From positions 124,001-188,000 of the forward strand of contig NZ_FXTY01000003.1 in NCBI RefSeq assembly GCF_900182745.1: a DNA stretch of 64,000 nucleotides, in the 5' to 3' direction. The notes below the pieces were generated by a model. That model was not told the DNA's origin and did no database searches. It saw nothing but the letters and a program-made list of their open reading frames with translations. Shown in pieces: positions 1-8,934 of this stretch (within the stretch, counting starts at the first letter, position 1; the number at the start of each line of letters is the position of its first letter). The stretch is from Shimia sagamensis. Its GTDB lineage: Bacteria > Pseudomonadota > Alphaproteobacteria > Rhodobacterales > Rhodobacteraceae. A program made the position numbers and the translations under genes.

Positions 1-180
1 ACTCTGGTTACTTTACACGCCACGATCAATGTTGTGTGGTTTTGTGCGATGGTCTTGCTATTGGCGCGCCTCACAGACGTCGCAAAAAGCGGCCACTTTC
101 AACGCGTGCTGAAAGCTGTGACCGGCGCGGTATTTGTTGGCTTTTCTGTCAAGCTGGCAACGTTGCGGGCCAGCCTTTGA
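1..180 (+). CDS. LysE/RhtB-family exporter, C-terminal fragment
   Basis: The open frame enters from the left edge and stops with TGA at 178-180, leaving about 59 residues. These show a hydrophobic helix, a charged linker and a second glycine-rich hydrophobic helix (AVTGAVFVGFSVKLA). That arrangement resembles the last two membrane segments of LysE/RhtB amino-acid exporters, where the final helix typically carries a G-x-x-F/L-x-x-G pattern. The gene is convergent with the GMC oxidoreductase, with only 10 bases between the two stops. The start and substrate-determining part lie outside the window, so the family call is a moderate-confidence inference. Confidence 0.55.
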   Translation, partial: TLVTLHATINVVWFCAMVLLLARLTDVAKSGHFQRVLKAVTGAVFVGFSVKLATLRASL

Positions 181-190
181 TGAGGTGGCT

Positions 191-1774
191 CTAACCGTCC
201 GCTAGCATCATCTCCGCTGCCTTCTCTCCAATCATAATGCAGGGTGAGTTGGTGTTGCCGCTGGTTATTTTGGGCATCACAGACGCATCCACCACACGTA
301 GGCCACCAACACCGCGCAGGCGCAGTTCCGCGTCCAGTGGCGCGGCGGAGTCCTTGCCCATGCGCACAGTTCCGGCCGGGTGAAAAATGGTGGTGCCGAT
401 GTCTCCTGCGACCAGCGCCAGTTCTGCATCATCTTGTGCGGCTATGCCGGGTTTCATCTCCTCCGGCGCATATTTGGCCATTGGGCCCTGCGCCATAATG
501 CTGCGCGCTTGCCGGATCGCAGCAACGGCTGTTGCGCGGTCTCCTTCCGTGGAGAGGTAGTTGGGTGCAATTTTTGGTGCGGTGTTTGGATCGGGGGATG
601 TGATCGCAACAGTGCCTCTGCTCTCCGGGCGCAAGTTGCAAACACTGGCTGTGATGGCCGGGTAATCGTGCAAGGGCTGTCCGAAAGCTTCCAGAGAAAG
701 GGGCTGCACGTGGTATTCAAGGTCCGGCGTGGCCACATCGGGACGAGACTTGGTGAAGGCCCCAAGCTGACTGGGGGCCATCGACATCGGTCCGCTGCGT
801 TTTAGAACGTATTCCATGCCAATTTTTGCTTTGCCAAATAGGGAGTTGGCCATGGTGTTGAGCGTTTTGGCTCCGTCGAGTTTCCATGCACAACGCAGCT
901 GCAAATGGTCTTGCAGATTGTTGCCAATCTCCGGTTGATCGTGCTGAACGGCAATGCCGTGTCGCTGCAACAAGGTGCCAGATCCTAAGCCGGAGAGCTG
1001 CAAGATTTGCGGCGAATTCACAGCACCTGCCGAAAGGACAACATCCCCTCCGCAGCGTGCTTGATGCAACGTGCCGTTCTGACGATACTCCACGCCAACC
1101 ACTTTGCCGCCTTCGATCAGAAGCCGCGTGGTGTGGGCGTGGGTTTCGATTTTGATGCGGCCGTCCTTTTGAGGTCGTAGGAAGGCCTTAGACGTGTTCC
1201 AACGAAACCCTTTGTGCTGGTTCACCCTAAAATAGCCAACCCCTTCATTGTTGCCGCGATTGAAGTCATTTGTGCGCGGCACGCCCATGGCTTCGGCAGC
1301 GGACATCCAATCGTCCAACACATCCCATTGCAGGCGTTGATTGTTGACGTGCCAGGGGCCGCCCACGCCGTGCATATTGGATGGGCCATCCATGTAATCT
1401 TCGGACTTCTTGAACAGCGGCAGTACATCGTCCCAGGACCACCCTGGCAATCCCATTTGTCGCCAGCCGTCATAATCCGCCGCTTGCCCGCGCAAGTACA
1501 GCATGCCGTTGATGGAAGAGCAGCCACCCAGCACTTTGCCACGCGGATAAAGTAGCTGTCGGCCATTCAAGCCTCGTTCCGGCGCCGTCTTATACATCCA
1601 ATCAGTGCGAGGGTTGCCGATACAATAGAGGTAGCCCATCGGGATATGAATCCAGTGGTAGTTGTCTTTGCCGCCCGCCTCCAAAAGCAACACACGTCGC
1701 CCTCCTTGCGCAAGCCGCGCCGCGACAACACAGCCTGCGCTGCCTGCACCTACAACGATGTGATCCCAATCCAT
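191..1774 (-). CDS. GMC-family FAD-dependent oxidoreductase (choline/alcohol dehydrogenase-like)
   Basis: The 527-residue protein has the length and plan of GMC flavoenzymes. The N-terminus carries the dinucleotide-binding signature VGAGSAGCVVAARL followed by an acidic LLLEAGG strand end. A GMC signature follows around PRGKVLGGCSSINGM. The C-terminus has the conserved FHPAGTVRMG and GNTNSPCIMIGEKAAEM blocks, which carry the active-site His and the Asn of the family. The enzyme should oxidise an alcohol to an aldehyde with FAD in the cytoplasm; the substrate cannot be read, and the choline or alkanol subfamilies are both possible. It is transcribed leftward as a single gene downstream of an Lrp-type regulator. 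A second GMC enzyme lies 5 kb away at 6694-8298. Confidence 0.88.
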   Translation of the reverse strand: MDWDHIVVGAGSAGCVVAARLAQGGRRVLLLEAGGKDNYHWIHIPMGYLYCIGNPRTDWMYKTAPERGLNGRQLLYPRGKVLGGCSSINGMLYLRGQAADYDGWRQMGLPGWSWDDVLPLFKKSEDYMDGPSNMHGVGGPWHVNNQRLQWDVLDDWMSAAEAMGVPRTNDFNRGNNEGVGYFRVNQHKGFRWNTSKAFLRPQKDGRIKIETHAHTTRLLIEGGKVVGVEYRQNGTLHQARCGGDVVLSAGAVNSPQILQLSGLGSGTLLQRHGIAVQHDQPEIGNNLQDHLQLRCAWKLDGAKTLNTMANSLFGKAKIGMEYVLKRSGPMSMAPSQLGAFTKSRPDVATPDLEYHVQPLSLEAFGQPLHDYPAITASVCNLRPESRGTVAITSPDPNTAPKIAPNYLSTEGDRATAVAAIRQARSIMAQGPMAKYAPEEMKPGIAAQDDAELALVAGDIGTTIFHPAGTVRMGKDSAAPLDAELRLRGVGGLRVVDASVMPKITSGNTNSPCIMIGEKAAEMMLADG

Positions 1775-1978
1775 TTTGCTCTTCCCCTCGCTCCGCTGAT
1801 GAGAAAACGGCGAAGCGACGGGTAAGTCAATTCATTTGTCTGACATTTGTAGTCGCGTCGTCCCTGCGGGTACGCGCGCGCGGATTTTCTGGTGCTCCAG
1901 GCGTCCAATGCCAGGCGGTGAGATCGCTTTCAGAGGGTTTCTGCGTGAAGGAATGGTGAGATTTGGTTGAATGTACGT

Positions 1979-2437
1979 TTAAACTGGCAACGCGGTGGTT
2001 TTGAAGACGGTCCGAAGGGCAAAACTGGATTGCATCTGTGCCACACCGGGCAATCGGGCCAGGTGTTGACGGTGGATGCGGGCAAAATCGTCGGTGTTTT
2101 CTGCCACAACTTTCAGGATGTAATCTGCTGTGCCAGCCATGAGATGACATTCCAGAACATCGGGAATGCGCGACACAGCCTTTTCAAATGCGTCGAGCAC
2201 CTCATCGGCTTGACCGGAGAGCGTGATCTCGACAAACACAGTTGTGGGTACATTCAGTTTGCGCGGATCCAACAGCGCGACATAATCTTTGATGTACCCG
2301 TCTTTCTCCAACCGGTGCACGCGGCGGTGACAGGCGGACTGGGACAGGTTTACGCGCTCCGCAAGCTCGGCGTTTGAAATCCGACCTTGCTTCTGGAGAA
2401 CCGTGAGTATCCGACGATCTGTTTGGTCAAGTGACAT
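1979..2437 (-). CDS. Lrp/AsnC-family transcriptional regulator, probable regulator of ald
   Basis: This 152-residue protein has the two-domain Lrp/AsnC plan. An N-terminal winged helix-turn-helix includes DRRILTVLQKQG and the recognition segment LSQSACHRRVHRL. A C-terminal RAM (effector-binding, oligomerising) domain includes LECHLMAGTADYILKV. The ATG at 2437 was chosen over an upstream in-frame codon because AAGGAG lies 8 bases before it and the protein then begins MSLDQTDRR, as family members do. It is divergent from alanine dehydrogenase across 137 bases, the arrangement typical of an Lrp-type activator of ald responding to alanine or leucine. That regulatory role is inferred from position. 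Confidence 0.9.
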   Translation of the reverse strand: MSLDQTDRRILTVLQKQGRISNAELAERVNLSQSACHRRVHRLEKDGYIKDYVALLDPRKLNVPTTVFVEITLSGQADEVLDAFEKAVSRIPDVLECHLMAGTADYILKVVAENTDDFARIHRQHLARLPGVAQMQSSFALRTVFKTTALPV

Positions 2438-2461
2438 ATAGCGAAAGCTCCTTGCGCGTTT

Positions 2462-2474
2462 GAATACAGTATTC
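2462..2474. promoter_or_regulatory. Dyad GAATAC-A-GTATTC, candidate Lrp-type operator
   Basis: A perfect 6+6 inverted repeat with a single central base lies 24 bases upstream of the Lrp-family start, inside the divergent intergenic region shared with ald. An 8-base direct repeat, CTGCCTAA, occurs in the same region at 2504-2511 and 2536-2543, a spacing of 32 bases or about three helical turns. Lrp proteins bind several phased sites as octamers, so both elements are plausible contacts. Binding is inferred, not shown. Confidence 0.45.
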
Positions 2475-2574
2475 GAAGGTTCTTGCAATCGCGAGTTCTT
2501 AAACTGCCTAAATTTCAAGCAACTTCAGGCCGAAGCTGCCTAAGCTGAACTTAGATTCAATTTGGAGACGGCGC

Positions 2575-3693
2575 ATGAAAATCGGTTGCCCCACAGAAAT
2601 CAAACCTCAGGAATTCCGCGTCGGTATGACGCCAGACGCCGCGCGGGAAGCGGTTAATCACGGTCACGAAGTGTTGATCCAGTCGGGCGCCGGTATTGGT
2701 GCCGGCTTCACGGATGAAGACTACGTCGCAGCTGGTGCCAAAATGATCGGCACCGCTGAAGAGGTCTTTGCCCAAGCCGACATGATCGTGAAGGTGAAAG
2801 AGCCACAGGCGGTGGAGCGCAAAATGCTGCGCGAAGGCCAGCTGCTGTTCACTTACCTGCACCTCGCACCAGATCCTGAGCAAACCGTGGATCTGCTGAA
2901 AAGCGGCTGCACGGCGATTGCGTATGAAACAGTGACTGACGATCGTGGTGGCTTGCCATTGCTGGCGCCTATGTCTGAAGTTGCCGGTCGTCTTGCGCCT
3001 CAGGTCGGGGCCTACACGCTGCAGAAAGCCAACGGCGGCCGTGGCGTGTTGATGGGCGGCGTGCCCGGCGTGGCCCCGGCAAAAGTTGTCGTGATCGGTG
3101 GCGGTGTTGTTGGCACCCACGCGGCAAAAATCGCTGCGGGCATGGGGGCCGATGTCACTGTATTGGATCGGTCTTTGCCACGTTTGCGGTATCTCGATGA
3201 CGTTTATGGCGGCACTTTCAAAAACCAGTATTCTACTGCTGGCGCGACTGCCGATTTGGTACGTGAGGCCGACATGGTCATTGGTGCGGTTCTTATTCCT
3301 GGCGCCGCCGCTCCGAAACTTGTGTCACGTGCGCAGCTGTCTGAAATGAAGCCTGGCGCAGTGCTGGTGGATGTGGCGATTGATCAGGGTGGGTGTTTTG
3401 AAACATCCCGTGCCACCACCCATGCCGATCCGATCTACGAAGTCGATGGCATCATGCACTACTGTGTGGCCAACATGCCGGGCGCAGTTGCGCGTACGTC
3501 CACACAGGCGCTTGGCAATGCAACGCTGCCATTCTTGCTCAACCTGGCGAACAAAGGCTGGAAGCAGGCGTGTGAGGACGATCCGCATTTGCTTAACGGT
3601 TTGAACGTACACGCCGGTCAATTGACATATTATGCTGTAGGCAAAGCACTGGGCATTGACGTGATTTCGCCTTCTCTTGCGCTGAAATCCTAA
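2575..3693 (+). CDS. ald: Alanine dehydrogenase (NAD+)
   Basis: The 372-residue protein matches alanine dehydrogenase in full length. It catalyses reversible oxidative deamination of L-alanine to pyruvate and ammonia with NAD+. Family catalytic residues are present: Lys75 in KVKEP, His96 in YLHLA and Asp270 in VAIDQGG. The Rossmann glycine motif GGGVVG is at 175-180. A GGAG ribosome site precedes the ATG. The gene is divergent from an Lrp-type regulator, the usual arrangement for ald. Its stop codon overlaps by four bases the stop of the convergent LysR gene. The product probably lets the cell use alanine as carbon and nitrogen source. Confidence 0.96.
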   Translation: MKIGCPTEIKPQEFRVGMTPDAAREAVNHGHEVLIQSGAGIGAGFTDEDYVAAGAKMIGTAEEVFAQADMIVKVKEPQAVERKMLREGQLLFTYLHLAPDPEQTVDLLKSGCTAIAYETVTDDRGGLPLLAPMSEVAGRLAPQVGAYTLQKANGGRGVLMGGVPGVAPAKVVVIGGGVVGTHAAKIAAGMGADVTVLDRSLPRLRYLDDVYGGTFKNQYSTAGATADLVREADMVIGAVLIPGAAAPKLVSRAQLSEMKPGAVLVDVAIDQGGCFETSRATTHADPIYEVDGIMHYCVANMPGAVARTSTQALGNATLPFLLNLANKGWKQACEDDPHLLNGLNVHAGQLTYYAVGKALGIDVISPSLALKS

Positions 3694-4565
3694 GGGCTCA
3701 TCCCCTCAAACAATGGCTGCAGCGCCTTTAGCCGTGCTGCAGCAAACTCTGTGAAGGCCCGCACGCGCGGGACGCGCCTCAAATCTGCGTGGGTCAAAAT
3801 CCACAGTGGCGCCTGTGTAAACAACGGCAGGCCAGGCACCCGCGCCAACTGCGGATCGGTATCCCCCAAGAAGCATGCCATGCGCGTTGCGCCTATACCT
3901 GCACGGGCCGCTCCAATTGCCGCGCTCATATCATCTACTGTCAGACGTGTATTCAAGTTGGGCCGCGCTGCTTTGATCTCAGCCGGCGGACCTGGCCAAT
4001 GTGCAAATCGCACCCAATCAAGTGGCTCTTCTTCACCGCCTTCGCGGGCCAGTAGATCGTGGTTGGCGTACACCGCGCCTTTGAGATCGAACAACCGCCT
4101 GCCAACCAGCGTATCCGGCGGTGTTTTTGCAAACCGTATGGCCACATCTGCTTCGCGCCGAGCGAGGTTTAATGTGTCGTTGGTGGCAATCAGAGAGAGT
4201 TCGATGTCGGGATGCTTGGTGACAAAATCCCCGACAATGCGCGCCAACACACGCTCGATGATTAACTCAGATGCGGTAACCTTCAATGTGCCGCTGATAG
4301 TTGTGTCTCGAGCGGCAATTTGACGGTCTAAACCGCGCTCCAAATCAGACATCACTTCAGCAGTGCGCACTGCCTCCAAGCCGGATTCCGTGGGCACGTA
4401 ACCGCTGGCCAACCTGTCAAACAGCCGGGTTCCAAGCGCGTCCTCGGCGGAAGTAATGCGACGGGCCACGGTGGCATGGTTCACGCCCAAGGCGCGTGCA
4501 GCCCCACTGGTTCCGCCGTGTCGTGCGGTTTCCAGTACAAATTTCAGATCATCCCAGTTCAACAT
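3690..4565 (-). CDS. LysR-family transcriptional regulator
   Basis: The 291-residue protein has an N-terminal LysR helix-turn-helix (LKFVLETARHGGTSGAARAL, then NHATVARRI) and a periplasmic-binding-like effector domain. It resembles the LysR branch whose HTH begins with 'NWDDLKF'. I chose the ATG at 4565 giving MLNWDD, because upstream in-frame residues look like non-coding sequence. No strong Shine-Dalgarno precedes it. The gene is divergent from the DUF1330 gene starting at 4661, and the 95-base gap holds a GCACA-N5-TGTGC dyad. Regulation of that neighbour and of itself is the simplest inference. The effector is unknown. Confidence 0.88.
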   Translation of the reverse strand: MLNWDDLKFVLETARHGGTSGAARALGVNHATVARRITSAEDALGTRLFDRLASGYVPTESGLEAVRTAEVMSDLERGLDRQIAARDTTISGTLKVTASELIIERVLARIVGDFVTKHPDIELSLIATNDTLNLARREADVAIRFAKTPPDTLVGRRLFDLKGAVYANHDLLAREGGEEEPLDWVRFAHWPGPPAEIKAARPNLNTRLTVDDMSAAIGAARAGIGATRMACFLGDTDPQLARVPGLPLFTQAPLWILTHADLRRVPRVRAFTEFAAARLKALQPLFEGMSP

Positions 4566-4580
4566 AGGGTGATCATATTT

Positions 4581-4595
4581 GCACAAGTGATGTGC
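4581..4595. promoter_or_regulatory. Dyad GCACA-N5-TGTGC, candidate LysR operator
   Basis: A perfect 5+5 inverted repeat sits between the divergent LysR gene (start 4565) and the DUF1330 gene (start 4661). It is embedded in a looser TTGC...GCAA symmetry. LysR proteins bind interrupted dyads with a T-N11-A core in such shared promoter regions. The assignment is positional inference. Confidence 0.4.
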
Positions 4596-4660
4596 GGCAA
4601 TGGCCATTTTCAATCAGGGCAAGGAGCTTACTTATGCAAGCACATGTTAAGGAGACCAAA

Positions 4661-4942
4661 ATGACCGCATACGCATTTGTGAATTTGACAATCACCAACC
4701 CAGATAGCTTTGCCGCTTACCGCGAGAAAGCTGGCGCGGCGTTGAAAAAGCACGGGGGTGCCCCCTTGGAAGTCTCCAAACAGCCAGAGGTTATCGAAGG
4801 CACAGCGCCGGCCCCGAGTGTTGCGGTGATATTAACATTTCCGGACCGTGGTGCTGCCAAAGCTTGGATTAATGATCCGGATCTGGCCGAAGTTCACGCA
4901 CTGCGCGAGGGCTCTGGCACCTCCAACATAACGCTTCTCTAA
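4661..4942 (+). CDS. DUF1330 domain-containing protein
   Basis: This 93-residue protein has the DUF1330 pattern, a small dimeric alpha/beta barrel fold: AYAFVNLTITNPDSFAAYR at the N-terminus, an internal PxxxVxxLTFPD-like strand, and a helix with AKAWINDPDLAEVHALR. The biochemical role of the family is not established. The ATG at 4661 was chosen because AAGGAG precedes it by 7 bases; an upstream in-frame start adds non-conserved residues. It is divergent from a LysR regulator and followed by a strong bidirectional terminator, so it is probably a monocistronic target of that regulator. Confidence 0.82.
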   Translation: MTAYAFVNLTITNPDSFAAYREKAGAALKKHGGAPLEVSKQPEVIEGTAPAPSVAVILTFPDRGAAKAWINDPDLAEVHALREGSGTSNITLL

Positions 4943-4950
4943 TCCAACAA

Positions 4951-4976
4951 AAAAGGCGGCCAGTTGGCCGCCTTTT
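4951..4976. terminator. Bidirectional intrinsic terminator
   Basis: A perfect 11-bp stem, AAAAGGCGGCC / GGCCGCCTTTT, with an AGTT loop lies between the convergent DUF1330 gene (stop 4942) and the MscS gene (stop 4992). A-runs and T-runs on both sides let it work in both directions. Confidence 0.9.
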
Positions 4977-4991
4977 CGTACGTCTTTACGC

Positions 4992-5798
4992 TTAAGCTTC
5001 GCGTTTGATTTCCACGGTGTGTGGGTACGGGATAGATATGCCGTCATTGTCGAAGGCTTCCTTGATCGCCTGCGTTAGGCCAAATTTCAGTTCCCAATAG
5101 TCTTCCGCAACACACCAAACGCGCATGGTAATATCGACGGAGCTGTCCCCCAGATTGGTGACACGTGCCCAGGCCTCTGGATCTTTCATCACACGCTCGT
5201 CGGCGTTGGCTGTGTCCAGAATGATCTGCTTGGCTTTGTCTGCGTCGTCACCGTAGTCAATGCCAAAGACCACGTCCACGCGGCGGGTTTCGTGCGCGGA
5301 GAAGTTGGTGATAACCGATCCCCAGGCCTGGCCATTTGGAATGATGATCTGAACGTTGTCAGGCGTTACAAGCTCGGTCACAAAAAGGTTCAAATCTACA
5401 ACTGTGCCAGCTGTGCCACCCACGTCGACGTACTGTCCAATCTTGTATGGACGGAACAGGATAAGCATGAAACCTGCCGCGAGATCTGCAAGTGTGCCCT
5501 GCAAAGCGAGGCCAATGGCCAATGTCGCCGCGCCCATCATCGCCACAAGCGATGTCGCCTCGATGCCAAAGATGCCGAGAATGGCAATCAGCACCACCAA
5601 TAGGATCACCCAGCGCACAATACTGGCAGCAAAATTGCCAAGTGTTGCATCAATTTCTGGCGTTTTGTTCACACGGTTACGCACCATACGGCTGATCGCG
5701 CCTGCGACCATCCAGCCGATGATCAGCACCAGCAGTGCTTTGACTGCGGTGATCAGCAAGGGACCAAAGCCCTGTGCCTGTTCTACAATGGATTCCAA
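4992..5798 (-). CDS. Small-conductance mechanosensitive channel (MscS family)
   Basis: The 268-residue protein has the minimal three-helix MscS plan. Hydrophobic segments lie near residues 15-38, 60-80 and 85-115. The pore helix is Gly/Ala-rich (MMGAATLAIGLALQGTLADLAAG), followed by the beta domain (FRPYKIGQYVDVGG, VQIIIPNG) and an alpha/beta C-terminal cage. It should release solutes from the inner membrane under hypo-osmotic shock. The start is a TTG at 5798, preceded by GGGGGAAG with a 5-base gap. No better ATG lies upstream in frame. It is transcribed alone, leftward into the shared terminator. Confidence 0.93.
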   Translation of the reverse strand: MESIVEQAQGFGPLLITAVKALLVLIIGWMVAGAISRMVRNRVNKTPEIDATLGNFAASIVRWVILLVVLIAILGIFGIEATSLVAMMGAATLAIGLALQGTLADLAAGFMLILFRPYKIGQYVDVGGTAGTVVDLNLFVTELVTPDNVQIIIPNGQAWGSVITNFSAHETRRVDVVFGIDYGDDADKAKQIILDTANADERVMKDPEAWARVTNLGDSSVDITMRVWCVAEDYWELKFGLTQAIKEAFDNDGISIPYPHTVEIKREA

Positions 5799-5957
5799 CG
5801 GACTTCCCCCGATTTACGTGCCCTTTTTGGGCGATTTTTTAACGTGTTGGCTCTGCGCTGACGCACAGTAACATGCACCCTATCGCACAAACAGAGCGGT
5901 AGCGGGATGGGAAAAGCTGCTTATCTATCCCCTTAGGACCGCGACAGGAGAGAAATC

Positions 5958-6659
5958 ATGACAACTGTTACAGATCACCCAATCAACAGCCGATGGGCGG
6001 CACAAGACCCAAGTGTTTTGCAGCTTTATGCCTTTCCAACGCCAAATGGCGTGAAAGTGTCGATCATGCTGGAAGAGATTGGGCTGCCCTATGAGGCGCA
6101 TTTGGTCACGTTGGGTGATGCGGATGTCAAAAGTCCGGAGTTTCTGGCTCTGAATCCTAACAACAAAATTCCGGCCATCATTGATCCTGATGGTCCGGAG
6201 GGGTCGCCACTCAGCCTGTTTGAGAGTGGTGCAATCCTGATCTACCTGGCCGAGAAAACCGGCAAGTTGATTGGCAGCACGGCAGCAGAGAAATACGAGG
6301 TCATCCAATGGGTCATGTTCCAGATGGCCGGGGTTGGCCCGATGTTTGGTCAGTTAGGGTTCTTCACTAAGTTTGCGGGCGCAGAGATCGAGGATTCACG
6401 CCCTCGTGAACGCTATCAAAATGAGTCCAAGCGCCTGTTGTCTGTTTTGGAGAAACAGCTGGAAGGCCGTGATTGGATCACGGGTTCATATTCGATTGCG
6501 GATATTGCCACCGCGCCCTGGTTGCGTGCATTGGATTACTACGGCGCCAAAGACGCAGTGGGTTGGGAACGCTATCCCAACGTGAACGCCTACCTTGAGC
6601 GGTTCTTGGCGCGCCCCGCGGTGCAGGTTGGACTGATAACGCCTGCCATTCCAGAATAA
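5958..6659 (+). CDS. Glutathione S-transferase (YghU/YfcG, Nu-class-like)
   Basis: The 233-residue protein has an N-terminal thioredoxin-fold GST domain with LQLYAFPTPNGVKVSIMLEE and the cis-Pro glutathione-binding segment NNKIPAIIDPDG, then ...LFESGAILIYLAEKTG. A helical C-terminal GST domain contains the SIADIATAPWLRA N-capping region. The N-terminal extension and the TPNG motif resemble the YfcG/YghU group, which use Thr/Asn rather than Tyr or Cys and act as disulfide-bond oxidoreductases. An AGGAGAG site precedes the ATG. The gene is followed by a strong terminator and convergent with the second GMC enzyme. The physiological substrate is unknown. Confidence 0.9.
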   Translation: MTTVTDHPINSRWAAQDPSVLQLYAFPTPNGVKVSIMLEEIGLPYEAHLVTLGDADVKSPEFLALNPNNKIPAIIDPDGPEGSPLSLFESGAILIYLAEKTGKLIGSTAAEKYEVIQWVMFQMAGVGPMFGQLGFFTKFAGAEIEDSRPRERYQNESKRLLSVLEKQLEGRDWITGSYSIADIATAPWLRALDYYGAKDAVGWERYPNVNAYLERFLARPAVQVGLITPAIPE

Positions 6660-6667
6660 GCAGAGGA

Positions 6668-6691
6668 GGGGGAGCTCAGGCTCCCCCTTTT
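6668..6691 (+). terminator. Intrinsic terminator after the GST gene
   Basis: Stem GGGGGAGC / GCTCCCCC with a TCAG loop is followed by TTTT. It lies 9 bases after the GST stop codon and just before the convergent GMC gene stop. Confidence 0.88.
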
Positions 6692-6693
6692 GA

Positions 6694-8298
6694 CTAGGTC
6701 TCAGAGCGGATACTGTCTGCGATCTTTTCGCCAATCATAATGGTTGGTGCGTTGGTATTGCCGCCAATCAATGTTGGCATCACCGACGCGTCCACAACTC
6801 GTAGGCCTTCGACGCCACGTACACGGCACTCTGTGTCCACCACTGCCAAGTCATCCACGCCCATTTTGCAAGTCCCGACCGGATGGTAAATTGTATCTGC
6901 GCGCGCGCGAATGTCCGCTTCCCAGGCCGTATCAGAGCCGTCGTGTTTGTAGTAGCGCTCGCCGCGCCAACCTTCGAGTGCGCTGTCTTCCATAATGCTG
7001 TTGAGGGTCTTTATCGCTGTCTTCATCACTTGCAGATCACGGTTGTCTTGAAGAAAACAGGGGTCGATTTTGGCGGGCTTTGAAGGATCAGCTGAGCGCA
7101 AAGTCACAGTACCCCGGCTGTGTGGTCGCAGAACGCAGACATGGCAGCTATAGCCATAGGGAAGGTGCATCTTTCGGTTGTGATCATCCACAATCCCCAC
7201 CACGAAGTGCAATTGAATGTCAGGTTTATCCAAACTGGGATCGGTTTTAAAAAATGCGCCACTTTCGGCAAAAGGCGAGGCAAAAAGCCCGGTGCCTGTC
7301 TTGCGCCACCGTATTGCCGCCTTGGTCATTTTTAGCAAACCGGAAGGCGTCAGCCCCAAAGTGTCTTTCTTCTTGTTGCGATAGCTTAGAATGTGGTCGA
7401 GGTGATCCTGAAGATTTTGCCCCACGCCGGGCAGATCATGCACCAACGTGATACCGTGTTTCTCGACCTCTTCGCGCGGCCCAATGCCTGACAGCAATAA
7501 CAGCTGCGGGGAGCCAAACGCGCCACTGGACAGAATGACTTCTTTCCTGGCTTTAATGGTTTCGACGGTGCCGTTGCGTTCAATTTCCATGCCCGCGGCG
7601 CGGCTTTTCTCAAAAACAACCTTCCGCGCAAGCGTTTTGGTATAGACCGTTAAGTTCGGGCGATGCAGGCTCTCACGCAGGTATGCCGCTGCTGCAGAGC
7701 AGCGTTCGCCTTTGTGATCACCGTCAAAGAATTGTGTGACCTGATACTGACCTGCACCTTCCTGCTCCGGCCCGTTAAAATCCGTGTTGGTGCGAATCTG
7801 ATGCGCGTTGCAGGCGGCGATGAACGCTTCGTTGATGGCCCGTGGCTCAGCCTGGTCCCCAACCTGCAGCGGCCCACCGTCGCCATGCAGGTCATCGGCC
7901 CCACGTTGGTTGCCTTCCGATATTTTGAAGTACGGCAGAACGCTGTCCCAATCCCAGCCGTCACATCCGAGTTTAGCCCAGTCATCGTAATCGGACTTAT
8001 GGCCTCGGATATACAGCATGGCGTTGATTGCGGAGCTGCCACCCAACGCTTTGCCGCGCGGCTGAAACCCCCGCCGATTGTTAAGCTGCTTTTGGGGAAC
8101 TGTCTTGAGCGCCCAGTTGTTGATCTTGGGGCGGCCTGAAACCATCGCTGCGATCATCGCAGGCGCGCGGATGAAGATGTCTTCGCCTTTGCCGCCTGCT
8201 TCAAGTAAACAAACTTTGGTGTTTGGATCTTCGCTGAGCCGTGCAGCAAGCACACATCCCGCAGAGCCACCGCCGACGATGATGTAGTCAAATTCCAT
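6694..8298 (-). CDS. GMC-family FAD oxidoreductase (BetA/AlkJ-like dehydrogenase)
   Basis: The 534-residue flavoenzyme begins with the FAD-binding signature [17 protein letters not shown] and an LLEAGG acidic strand end. GMC signature 1 is at [20 protein letters not shown] and signature 2 at [17 protein letters not shown]. The catalytic C-terminal blocks are [10 protein letters not shown] and [24 protein letters not shown] precedes the ATG at 8298. It should oxidise a primary alcohol such as choline or a medium-chain alkanol, passing electrons from FAD. No betaine aldehyde dehydrogenase or choline transporter is adjacent, so I do not name it betA. It is only moderately similar to the other GMC protein at 191-1774. 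Confidence 0.9.
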   Translation of the reverse strand: MEFDYIIVGGGSAGCVLAARLSEDPNTKVCLLEAGGKGEDIFIRAPAMIAAMVSGRPKINNWALKTVPQKQLNNRRGFQPRGKALGGSSAINAMLYIRGHKSDYDDWAKLGCDGWDWDSVLPYFKISEGNQRGADDLHGDGGPLQVGDQAEPRAINEAFIAACNAHQIRTNTDFNGPEQEGAGQYQVTQFFDGDHKGERCSAAAAYLRESLHRPNLTVYTKTLARKVVFEKSRAAGMEIERNGTVETIKARKEVILSSGAFGSPQLLLLSGIGPREEVEKHGITLVHDLPGVGQNLQDHLDHILSYRNKKKDTLGLTPSGLLKMTKAAIRWRKTGTGLFASPFAESGAFFKTDPSLDKPDIQLHFVVGIVDDHNRKMHLPYGYSCHVCVLRPHSRGTVTLRSADPSKPAKIDPCFLQDNRDLQVMKTAIKTLNSIMEDSALEGWRGERYYKHDGSDTAWEADIRARADTIYHPVGTCKMGVDDLAVVDTECRVRGVEGLRVVDASVMPTLIGGNTNAPTIMIGEKIADSIRSET

Positions 8299-8390
8299 GC
8301 CACCCTCCTATGCCAACCTTTAGCCTAGGAGGGGGCAAATTCACCAAGCAAGTCTAACGCGACGTAACCGCGCAGCAATTGCTGAACAGA

Positions 8391-8843
8391 TTAGCCGTTT
8401 GCCAGTTCGCTTGTCAGAACGTAGCGAAGGATTTCAACAACCTGTGCAGGTTCCTCCGCCACGGCCAAAGCCGCAGCATGCACTTCCTTGAGCGCGTGTT
8501 GCTGATCTGGCAGCGACAACACAATGATCGATTTTCCGAGCGCTGCGGCATAGCCAGCATCAAAGGCCGCGTTCCATTGGCGGTATTTTTCGCCAAAGCG
8601 CACCACAACCACATCCGCGTCTTCGATGCCTTTTCGAGTGCGAATGGCATTCACCATCGCACCTTTGTGGTCGTGCCAATATTTGTTCTCTTCGGCACCG
8701 AGTATAGCAACACCGCAATCATCTGACGCGCCGTGATCGGTCACAGGGCTGTTGAAGGTGACGTTGAGACCAGCGGCGCCTTCGATGATTTGTTCGCGCC
8801 AGTCGGTGTGAATTTCGCCGGACAGGTAAACGTTTAGGCTCAT
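8391..8843 (-). CDS. YtoQ-family protein
   Basis: The 150-residue protein matches the YtoQ family from end to end: an N-terminal VYLSGEIHTDWREQI strand-helix, the central SPVTDHGASDDCG and LGAEENKYWHDHKGA segments, and VVVRFGEKYRQWNAAFDAGYA. The fold resembles nucleoside 2-deoxyribosyltransferase-like Rossmann proteins, and the conserved E and D residues could be catalytic, but the family has no established activity to my knowledge. A GAGAGG ribosome site precedes the ATG. It is transcribed leftward, 92 bases upstream of the GMC gene start, and may be co-transcribed with it. Confidence 0.88.
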   Translation of the reverse strand: MSLNVYLSGEIHTDWREQIIEGAAGLNVTFNSPVTDHGASDDCGVAILGAEENKYWHDHKGAMVNAIRTRKGIEDADVVVVRFGEKYRQWNAAFDAGYAAALGKSIIVLSLPDQQHALKEVHAAALAVAEEPAQVVEILRYVLTSELANG

Positions 8844-8934
8844 GGGGTATCCTCTCTTGCTTGCGCAAGGTCATACCCTGTCCGGCGCTGCGCTCCAATC
8901 CCTCACGACTTGAAGCAGTTTCAAATGCCGCCGG

